Positions 15,731 to 21,405 of a DNA stretch of 32,273 bases are shown in pieces. The notes under the pieces were generated by a model. It saw only the letters and a program-made list of their open reading frames with translations. It had not been told where the DNA came from and made no database searches. The translations under genes and the position numbers were made by a program. This stretch comes from Burkholderiales bacterium (lineage in GTDB: Bacteria; Pseudomonadota; Gammaproteobacteria; Burkholderiales; Burkholderiaceae_C), in assembly GCA_025350145.1 (NCBI GenBank), contig JANXYH010000098.1, forward strand, positions 1 to 32,273, given 5' to 3'. Positions within the stretch are counted from its first letter, which is position 1. Each line of letters starts with the position of its first letter.

Positions 15731-15757
15731 TTATCGGCCATCGCCAGGGCGGATTGA
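15731..15757 (-). promoter_or_regulatory. Sigma-28 (FliA) type promoter of motAB
   Basis: Read on the minus strand: TCAATCCG (15750-15757), 11 nt, GCCGATAA (15731-15738). The -10 element matches the FliA consensus at all eight positions and the spacing is exact; the -35 is weaker (T-AA retained). The TAA stop of the upstream methyltransferase gene is the end of the -10 box. The motA leader would be about 40 nt. Confidence 0.65.
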
Positions 15758-16558
15758 GCCGGAACTTGGCGACCCGATCCGGTACAGCCAGACGGGGTGG
15801 CTGCCCGGCCGGCTCAGCACCACCTCGGCCACCGCACCGGGCACCTCGAACGCCAGGCTCAGCAGCCAACTGCCGCCGGCCATCTCGCGTTGCGCCTTGG
15901 ACCATGCGCCGGCCATCGACTCAGGGCGCTGGAACAGGTAGACCATGGCGCAGCCCGACCAGTCGCGCTGCCACATGTCGCCCTGGCGTACCTGGGCAAA
16001 GCGGCAGCGCAACGCGCAGGCCAGACGCAGCAGCCAGCTCGACTCGACGCCTTCGATCCGCGCCAGTGGCCATTCCCGCTGCAATGCCTTCAGGCCATGG
16101 CCCAGACCGCAGCCGGCGTCCAGGATGCGGGCACCGGCTGGCAGCACGGCCTGCTCGGCCAGGCCCTGCAGGGCAAGCAGCGGGGTCGGGTAGAGCGGGG
16201 CGTCGCGCCAGGCGCGCAGTGGGTAGGCCAGCCACAGCAGGGCCAGCGGCAGCAGCCAGCACCAGGCCGGCCAGGCTGAGAGCGCGCCGCTGGCCAGCAG
16301 TGCCAGCGGAAAGCCGAGTGCGGTCAGCCAGCGCCGCCAGGCGCTGGCCTGTGGCAGCGCCCAGGCCACGGCGCCGCTCAGGGCCATGCCGCAGCACTGG
16401 GCCGGCATGGCCGCAACACCGGCGGCGGGCAGCAGCAGCGTCAGCGCCCAGGCGCCAAACCAGGCCAGCAGCGCAGGCAGCGGCCAGCGCCAGACCCAGC
16501 CGGCCTTTGATCGTGGCCGGGCAGAGGGCGGCCGCGGCCCCACGGTGGTGGCTTGCAT
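15731..16558 (-). CDS. Membrane-anchored class I SAM-dependent methyltransferase
   Basis: 275 residues from ATG 16558. The N-terminal 115 residues are hydrophobic and Trp/Leu/Ala-rich, compatible with three or four membrane helices. A class I methyltransferase domain follows, with motif I ILDAGCGLGHG at about 145-155, the acidic 'IEGVESSWLL' strand and a 'VYLFQRPESM' motif IV-like segment. The active site would be cytoplasmic at the membrane. It lies between the HD-GYP-like gene and motA inside the motility block, an arrangement I believe recurs in Burkholderiales (recollection, not checked). Target unknown: a protein, lipid or small molecule. The longer reading to 16648 needs a TTG start overlapping the previous gene and is less likely. 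The C terminus overlaps the motA promoter. Confidence 0.78.
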   Translation of the reverse strand: MQATTVGPRPPSARPRSKAGWVWRWPLPALLAWFGAWALTLLLPAAGVAAMPAQCCGMALSGAVAWALPQASAWRRWLTALGFPLALLASGALSAWPAWCWLLPLALLWLAYPLRAWRDAPLYPTPLLALQGLAEQAVLPAGARILDAGCGLGHGLKALQREWPLARIEGVESSWLLRLACALRCRFAQVRQGDMWQRDWSGCAMVYLFQRPESMAGAWSKAQREMAGGSWLLSLAFEVPGAVAEVVLSRPGSHPVWLYRIGSPSSGSIRPGDGR

Positions 16559-16644
16559 GGTCCCAGTATGGGCAGCGCCATGCCTGCCCGGTCGCCCGAA
16601 AAGCAGCCCCTTCACCGGGCTCTGCGGGCCAGCCAGCGACAGGC

Positions 16645-17847
16645 TCAACGCGCCGACATCAGTTGCTCATGCACCGGCACCACGCGCACCGCCGTGGTGC
16701 TGACGGCGCACTTGACCTGGTGGCGCCGGTCGGCGGTGTCGCGGATGGCCGGCATGCCCAGCGGCGTTCCGGCGGCGCCGACCAAGGCCGCGACGACCGG
16801 CATGTTGGCCTGCCGGCCGCGGGCTATGACGATGCCGATCTCGCCCGACTGCAATTCGACGCAACTGCCAGGCGGGTACATGCCGATGGCCTTGAGCAAG
16901 GCTGAGCCGATCTCGTCGGGCACGCCGGCCACGCCCAGGCAGGCCTCGCGCGCGGCCTGCACCGGCGACATCGGGATGCGGTTGAAGCGCCGGCTGAGCT
17001 TGGCGATGAAGATGTCCACCCGCCGCAGCAGCCTGGCTGCGCCCTGGGCAGGGTCGAGCTGGGCCAAGGGCTTGGCTTTGAGGCTGTCGTCGTGGTGCAA
17101 CTGCACGATCCGGACCATGGTTTTGTCGGCCGCGCCGGCCTCGGTCAGCATCCGGGCCGAGCGTTCGGCGTGCGACAGGATGTCGGCGCGGACGTCGGCA
17201 CTGATGCGCATGTCGATGGCGGCGAGCCGGTCCATCAGCCGGCGCACCGACACGTTCATCGTCAGCGCCGCCTGCAGCAGGCTCGTGACCAGGCCGGCCG
17301 GCCAGGCCAGGCGCAGCGCCGCCTCGCGCGCCACCAGCATGCACAGCATGCCGTGGCTGCTGCTGTAGCTTTCGGTCGAATGCCCGGCCAGGTAGATGTG
17401 CCAGTACAGCGAGGCATCGGGCCTGCGCTCGTGCAGGCGCACGCTGCGCTCCAGCAAGCCGGGCAGTCGCGCCAGGCTGCTGGGGTCGGTCGGCAGGTCG
17501 CGCAGCAGGTTGTCGAGTGCGCCTACGGTCTCACCCCATTGTTCGGCCAGGCTGGGCTCGCGCACCAGCTTCTTGCCGTTGTCGGCATCGGGCCTGGCGC
17601 CGCTGATGTCCTGCAGCGACGCGTTCTGCATCACCTTGGCGTCCATCGCTGCCGCCAGCCGGCGTCGCCACTCGCCCGACTCGGCCTCGTCGGCGAAGAT
17701 GTCGCCGCCCAGCAGCCCGTTCAGCGTGTCGTCGTTCTCGATGCAGGTACCCGCAGCCAACAGCAACCGACCGGCGCCGTCGCGCAGGCCAAAGGGCAGC
17801 GCATCGTTGAGCCTAAGGTTTTGTTTGGCAAACGGAATCAGGTTCAA
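16645..17847 (-). CDS. Degenerate HD-GYP domain protein
   Basis: 400 residues from TTG 17847. An N-terminal module (about 1-50, 'LRLNDALPFGLRDGAGRLLLAAG') precedes an HD-GYP-like helical domain (about 105-345). The metal-binding HD doublet of HD-GYP cyclic-di-GMP phosphodiesterases is replaced by MN (197-198), and no GYP follows the HH at 251-252, so catalysis is doubtful. The C-terminal 'MYPPGSCVELQSGEIGIVI' is typical of HD-GYP proteins. The TTG is chosen because GAGG lies 5 nt before it and a sigma-28-like promoter lies just upstream; the ATG at 17925 would start before that promoter. It sits between flhC and the methyltransferase, suggesting a sensory or scaffold role in motility rather than c-di-GMP turnover. 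Confidence 0.8.
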   Translation of the reverse strand: MNLIPFAKQNLRLNDALPFGLRDGAGRLLLAAGTCIENDDTLNGLLGGDIFADEAESGEWRRRLAAAMDAKVMQNASLQDISGARPDADNGKKLVREPSLAEQWGETVGALDNLLRDLPTDPSSLARLPGLLERSVRLHERRPDASLYWHIYLAGHSTESYSSSHGMLCMLVAREAALRLAWPAGLVTSLLQAALTMNVSVRRLMDRLAAIDMRISADVRADILSHAERSARMLTEAGAADKTMVRIVQLHHDDSLKAKPLAQLDPAQGAARLLRRVDIFIAKLSRRFNRIPMSPVQAAREACLGVAGVPDEIGSALLKAIGMYPPGSCVELQSGEIGIVIARGRQANMPVVAALVGAAGTPLGMPAIRDTADRRHQVKCAVSTTAVRVVPVHEQLMSAR

Positions 17848-17878
17848 GCCAGCCTCGCATCTGACGTGGTTTGCGGCA

Positions 17879-17906
17879 CTTTCGGCCTGATGGGGGCCAG
17901 ACTTGA
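17879..17906 (-). promoter_or_regulatory. Possible sigma-28 type promoter of the HD-GYP-like gene
   Basis: Minus strand: TCAAGTCT (17899-17906), 12 nt, GCCGAAAG (17879-17886). Each box matches 6 of 8 consensus positions and the spacer is one base longer than ideal. The start site would be some 25 nt before the TTG at 17847, and the flhDC terminator lies just upstream. Confidence 0.45.
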
Positions 17907-17943
17907 GCCAGGGCTGGGACGCCATCGCGCCGGGCCAGCGCAG

Positions 17944-17975
17944 AAAAAAGGCGGATCCCCCGAGGAGGATCCGCC
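17944..17975 (-). terminator. Strong rho-independent terminator after flhDC
   Basis: On the minus strand GGCGGATCC and GGATCCGCC (17967-17975 and 17950-17958) form a perfect 9-bp stem with an 8-nt loop, followed by six T. A smaller hairpin, AGCACA-N4-TGTGCT (17980-17995), precedes it. It lies about 150 nt past the flhC stop and ends the flhDC transcript. Confidence 0.85.
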
Positions 17976-18127
17976 TGAAAGCACAGGGATGTGCTAGGAG
18001 GAGACATGCAGGAACATCGCTGTTCCCTGCTTGTTGTCGGCAGGCAAGCTGGCCGACTGCAGGGTCTGAGGTGTGACCAAGCGCACACCGACAGGAACAA
18101 TCGTTGAATTCGGCGTGCCGGGCTGAC

Positions 18128-18715
18128 TCAGTTGGCCAGGCCTTCGGTCTGCCTGAGGCCGTCGCCGCTGTCTGCCAGGCCCGGCAGGCGGATGGCGCCC
18201 GCGTGGCGGCCCTTGCCGGCGCGAGCCGGTGGGTGGCAAAGGCCGCAGACGTAGTGCTTGGCGATTTCGTGCGGGTGCGTGACAAAGTGGCCGCTGCACT
18301 TGCTGCAACGGGTCATCGTGAGCATGCCGTTGTCGATGAATTTGACCAGCCGCCAGGCCCGTGTCAGCGACAACTGCGGCACCAGATCCTGGGCCCCGAC
18401 CTGCTCCAGGTAGAGCTTGTAGGCCTTGATGACGGTGTCGATCTCCTCGAGTACGGCCACCTTGTTCAGGTACTCGTGGATGTTGAGGAACAGGCTGGCG
18501 TGGATGTTCGGCTGCCAGGTCATGAACCAGTCGGTCGAGAACGGCAATTGCCCCTTGCTCGGGCTCTTGCCTGCGACCTCTTTGTAGAGCCGCAGCAAGC
18601 GCTCGTAGCTCAGGTCGGTTTCACTCTCCAGCACCTGCAGGCGTGCGCCCAGCCGGATCAGTTCCACAGCCGTGTCGATCTGTCGCGCCTCGGTCAATAT
18701 GCTCTTGGTTCGCAT
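18128..18715 (-). CDS. flhC: FlhC, flagellar master activator subunit
   Basis: 195-residue FlhC, which with FlhD forms the heterohexameric DNA-binding activator of early flagellar genes. The four zinc cysteines (CSKC at 137/140 and CGLC at 157/160) stand at the same numbers as in the E. coli protein. The N-terminal helical region ('LIRLGARLQVLESETDLSYERLLRLYKEV') and 'KGQLPFSTDWF' are characteristic. The tail from about 163 differs and is Gly/Arg-rich. ATG 18715 is chosen because AGGAG lies 8 nt upstream; the 17-residue longer reading lacks this. It is 99 nt from flhD. After its stop about 150 nt of 3' region lead to a strong terminator. Confidence 0.96.
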   Translation of the reverse strand: MRTKSILTEARQIDTAVELIRLGARLQVLESETDLSYERLLRLYKEVAGKSPSKGQLPFSTDWFMTWQPNIHASLFLNIHEYLNKVAVLEEIDTVIKAYKLYLEQVGAQDLVPQLSLTRAWRLVKFIDNGMLTMTRCSKCSGHFVTHPHEIAKHYVCGLCHPPARAGKGRHAGAIRLPGLADSGDGLRQTEGLAN

Positions 18716-18774
18716 CTCACTCGCTCCTGGGTTTGATGGCTGTCGCTGCGCAGGGCTGCGCTGCAATTCCAGCG

Positions 18775-18794
18775 GAACCGGTCAACGCCGGTTT
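18775..18794. other. Small hairpin between flhD and flhC
   Basis: AACCGG (18776-18781) pairs with CCGGTT (18788-18793) around a 6-nt loop, with one more possible G-U pair. It lies in the 99-nt gap between flhD and flhC, without a T-run. It could mark an mRNA processing site or set the flhD/flhC ratio; nothing beyond the sequence supports this. Confidence 0.3.
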
Positions 18795-18814
18795 CAAAGG
18801 GGTTTGGCCCGGCT

Positions 18815-19138
18815 TCAGGCGGCCTCTTGGTGTCGGCCCGCCATCAGGATCGAGGCATGCAGCCGCGACACGCCGTCGTTGGCTGCGGCCCTGCCATGGC
18901 TGGTGAGCAGGCCCCAGACCAGGTCGTCGTCGCAGCGCATGCGGCACAGCAGGGTATTGCCGGCGGCGATCTTCATCATTTGCGACGGGGTCAGGGCGGC
19001 GATCAACTCGGCGCTGGACTCGCTCACGCCCAGCCGGAAGAGCGCCTGGTCGCGGTCGGCGCGGATCAGCGACTGGGCCAACATCAGGTAGGACAGATTG
19101 GCTTCGCGGATCTCGGCGAGGACTTGTTCGGTGTTCAT
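18815..19138 (-). CDS. flhD: FlhD, flagellar master activator subunit
   Basis: 107-residue FlhD, partner of FlhC. The conserved N-terminal segment 'EIREANLSYLMLAQSLIRADRDQALFRLGVS' and the helix-turn region 'LTPSQMMKIAAGNTLLCRMRCDD' are clear. The start at 19138 (MNTEQV) has GGAG 6 nt upstream and matches the usual FlhD N terminus; the longer in-frame reading to 19456 has no family similarity. It is first in the flhDC operon and divergent from the receiver-domain gene across 416 nt. It is about ten residues shorter than the enterobacterial protein at the C terminus. Confidence 0.95.
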   Translation of the reverse strand: MNTEQVLAEIREANLSYLMLAQSLIRADRDQALFRLGVSESSAELIAALTPSQMMKIAAGNTLLCRMRCDDDLVWGLLTSHGRAAANDGVSRLHASILMAGRHQEAA

Positions 19139-19554
19139 GCAGTGCTCCAGGTGTTGCGGTGGTGTAAGGGGTGTGTGAAGCGAATGTAGGGGCCTGAAAC
19201 GCAGCCAGGAATCATCCGCTTGCACCTTCTTGAGTCCTGTTTTTTCCGCTCTGCCTGTCAGGCAAATTCCTACACCTCGGCCGTGCCGCCAGGCCCAGTG
19301 GCCGCAGGTGCGGCAAAGCGCACACTGCGGTCGAGCCTGTGTGGGCATGCAACACCTGCTCAGGCTGTGGACAAGGCGGCGCTGGCCGATACCATTGGTT
19401 GAGGCGAGCGTTGTTTGCGCGTCGGGAGCTTGGCAGCGGTGGTCGGGCGGCAACAAACACAGGCCGCACGCTGTTTGCCGGCCTGGATCGCGGCACGCCG
19501 CCCCTGCGTTACTGACCCTGATGCCGAGGCCCAGCCATTGCCATTGCCATCACC
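19139..19554. promoter_or_regulatory. Divergent control region between flhD and the receiver-domain gene
   Basis: 416 nt without a convincing gene. It must hold the flhDC promoter(s) and that of the divergent gene. I find no clear sigma-70, sigma-28 or sigma-54 boxes by eye. A 13-bp palindrome TGCCTG-T-CAGGCA (19252-19264) lies about 115 nt upstream of the flhD ATG and next to an AT-rich stretch with a run of six T (19240-19245), a possible operator. The 3' part has a loose inverted repeat (CGGCAACAAACA at 19449 onward, TGTTTGCCG near 19472) and short CATTGC repeats before the plus-strand start. Confidence 0.6.
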
Positions 19555-20589
19555 ATGCACATGACTGAATTGATCGAGATTGCCGCCGTGCTGGGCGTGG
19601 TTGCACTGCTGGCCGTGGTGTTCGTGCTCAGGGGCGGTCGGCAGAAACCGCAGCGGCCCGCTGTGCCAGCACCGCCGCAAACACGGCCACCGCAGCAAGC
19701 GCCAGCGGGCCGCAGCAGCGCGGCCTCGCCAGCCGTCGCGGCTCGGCCGGCCATGCCGGTGGAACGGCCGATCCAGCGCCAGCCCGCAGTCGCCAAGGCG
19801 GCGGTCGAATCATCCGCACATCGGCCCCAAGCCGCGCCGGTGCAAACGGCCCCGGCATCGACCCGGCCATTGCCTACGCCGACGCTGAAGCAGGCCGCGC
19901 CCGCGCCGCCGCCACTGCCTGCGGCACCTGGCAAGGTGGCTGTCCTGCCCTCGGCCGAGCCGCCACGTGCCCGGGCGCCGCAGGCCCTGCCGCCATTGAC
20001 GCCGGTGGCCAAGGCGCCGCTGGACCGGGCGCCTATGGCGCCGCCACCGGCAGAGCTTCGGGCCGCGCCTCGACCCGCGCCACCCGCGCCACCCGCACCG
20101 CTGCCGCCGTTGGCCGTTCCGCGGCCTTTCGCCACGGCCCAGGCGCCGACGTCGAGCGTGGCTGTGCCCAAGCCCGTGCCGCTGCCCGACGCCCCGCCGG
20201 CGGTGTTGCTGGTCGACGATTCGGCCGTGGTCCGCGTCAAGCTCAAGAAGCTGCTCGACAGTGCCGGCTACCGGGTGGCCGTGGCGCGCGACGGCCTGGA
20301 CGCACTCGAGGTGATGCGCGGCCAAACCTTCGAGCTGCTGATCACGGACCTGGAGATGCCCAACATGGACGGCGCGACGCTGATCGCGGCGGTCCAGTCG
20401 AAGGCCCAGACCCGGGCCATGCCTATTCTGGCCATCACCGGCCACGAGCAACTGCCGGCCGGCCTGCCGTTGGGGTCGTCCAGCCTGCGCCAGGTGCTGC
20501 GCAAGCCCTGGGTCGACGCCGAGGTCCTGGCGCAGATTGCTGCCGCCCTCAACGCCGCACCGGCCTTGCGCCAGGCGGCGCTGGCCTGA
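19555..20589 (+). CDS. Membrane-anchored receiver-domain protein with Pro/Ala-rich linker
   Basis: 344 residues. Residues 5-26 form one membrane helix (LIEIAAVLGVVALLAVVFVLRGG). Residues about 30-215 are a low-complexity Pro/Ala-rich linker with scattered Arg and Lys. Residues 216-344 are a response-regulator receiver domain: acidic pair D221/D222, phospho-acceptor D265 (TDLEMPNMDG), T295 and K307 (RKPW). No output domain is present. The basic RGGRQK after the helix suggests that linker and receiver are cytoplasmic. ATGs at 19555 and 19561 are both possible; no strong ribosome site is visible. It is divergent from flhDC, so a link to motility or chemotaxis is plausible but inferred. No dedicated histidine kinase adjoins. 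Confidence 0.85.
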   Translation: MHMTELIEIAAVLGVVALLAVVFVLRGGRQKPQRPAVPAPPQTRPPQQAPAGRSSAASPAVAARPAMPVERPIQRQPAVAKAAVESSAHRPQAAPVQTAPASTRPLPTPTLKQAAPAPPPLPAAPGKVAVLPSAEPPRARAPQALPPLTPVAKAPLDRAPMAPPPAELRAAPRPAPPAPPAPLPPLAVPRPFATAQAPTSSVAVPKPVPLPDAPPAVLLVDDSAVVRVKLKKLLDSAGYRVAVARDGLDALEVMRGQTFELLITDLEMPNMDGATLIAAVQSKAQTRAMPILAITGHEQLPAGLPLGSSSLRQVLRKPWVDAEVLAQIAAALNAAPALRQAALA

Positions 20590-20613
20590 GCCAGTCAGGC
20601 GCGCTGGCGGTTC

Positions 20614-20877
20614 AGAGGCTGAGAGGCAATCCCATGCGCCCGCGCCGGGGTGACCAAGGGCTCTGAGCAAGGCGCGACGCGACGCCCGCACTGACGTGCG
20701 GGCAAGCGTTGCAACGCCGCGCAGGGCCCTTGGACACCCCGGCCCTTCGGGTAAGCCCCGAATTCAAACCCACTCGGCGTTGCAATGCTCGATGGGTCCA
20801 CCAACCCGTCTGCGCTGTGCGCTGGGCTTGAATTCGGGGCTTACGCGGGTGCATGGGATTGCCTCTCAGCCTCTCAG
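20614..20877 (-). repeat. Complete copy B of the structured element with terminal inverted repeats
   Basis: The ends 20614-20644 and 20844-20874 are inverted repeats of 31 bp with one mismatch. Inside, 20644-20661 and 20726-20743 pair over 18 positions with one mismatch. A hairpin GCCCGCAC-TGAC-GTGCGGGC (20684-20703) and the palindrome GCGTTGCAACGC (20706-20717) lie within that loop. A 22-bp stem pairs 20751-20772 with 20823-20844. The part from 20736 on recurs at 1-142. No ORF and no target-site duplication are evident. It fills the gap between two convergent genes and its right end supplies the TGA of the DUF1841 gene. A non-autonomous (MITE-like) element or a REP-like regulatory hairpin are the main options. 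Confidence 0.85.
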
Positions 20878-21305
20878 CGTGTGGCCCGGCGCCGCACCGC
20901 GTCCAGGTAGGCGTGGCCGTCCGGCGGCAGACCGCTGCGCTGGCTGGCCCAGACCATCTCGCCCAGGCACTCCATCACCTCGTGGTGGGCGGCATGCAGG
21001 TCGCCGCGTCGGGCGACCAGCAGTTCCACCGCCTGGCGGATGCCGCTGGGCTGGTCGATGCTGCATTGCTCGCTGATCGACAGGTGCATGGACAGGTGCA
21101 GGAACGGGTTGGTCTTGCCGTCCTCGACCTGGTAGACGGCCGCCAGCGCAGCGGCCTCGTCGGCCAGCGCGAGGTGGTACTCGGGGTGCTGCCCGATCCA
21201 GCCTGCGGCCAGGCCCTGCATCGCCGACAGCACCGCGCCGTCGCGCTGCTGCTGCCAGGTCTGGCAGAAGAAGCGGCGAACATCGTTTTGCGAGGGCTGG
21301 AACAT
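20874..21305 (-). CDS. DUF1841 family protein
   Basis: 143-residue protein of the DUF1841 family, which is conserved in betaproteobacteria and has no known function. Recognised segments are the start MFQPSQNDVRRFFCQTW, the 'HPEYH' segment, 'DGKTNPFLHLSMHLSISEQ' with several His/Glu residues in the middle, and the C-terminal 'HHEVMECLGEMVWASQRSG'. No signal peptide or membrane segment is present, so it is probably cytoplasmic; the His/Glu pattern would allow metal binding, which is inference. ATG 21305 is chosen because the family begins there; the longer reading only translates the 8-bp tandem repeat upstream. The stop codon is the first three bases of the structured repeat. Confidence 0.88.
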   Translation of the reverse strand: MFQPSQNDVRRFFCQTWQQQRDGAVLSAMQGLAAGWIGQHPEYHLALADEAAALAAVYQVEDGKTNPFLHLSMHLSISEQCSIDQPSGIRQAVELLVARRGDLHAAHHEVMECLGEMVWASQRSGLPPDGHAYLDAVRRRATR

Positions 21306-21330
21306 GCGGCCAATTGTCATTCCAAGGCCG

Positions 21331-21378
21331 GGCGCCTTGGCGCCTTGGCGCTTGGGCGCCTTGGCGCCTTGGCGCCTG
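21331..21378. repeat. Tandem repeat, six 8-bp units (GGCGCCTT)
   Basis: Six contiguous octamers: GGCGCCTT, GGCGCCTT, GGCGCTTG, GGCGCCTT, GGCGCCTT, GGCGCCTG. They also read as two 24-bp units that differ at one base. Each intact unit contains the palindrome GGCGCC. The array lies between the antiporter stop (21406) and the DUF1841 start (21305), in the latter's 5' leader. Length change could alter leader structure or promoter spacing. Confidence 0.9.
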
Positions 21379-21405
21379 GGCACGCTGCCGGCGCAGGCCT
21401 GAGCC

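Noticed and set aside
17848-18285. N-terminal extension of the HD-GYP-like protein up to 18285.
   Set aside because: It would read through the strong flhDC terminator and into flhC, and has no family similarity; the TTG at 17847 has a ribosome site and a promoter upstream.
20614-20877. The structured repeat considered as a CRISPR array, a tRNA or rRNA fragment, or an insertion sequence with transposase.
   Set aside because: There are no regular repeat-spacer units, no cloverleaf and no ORF of meaningful length inside.
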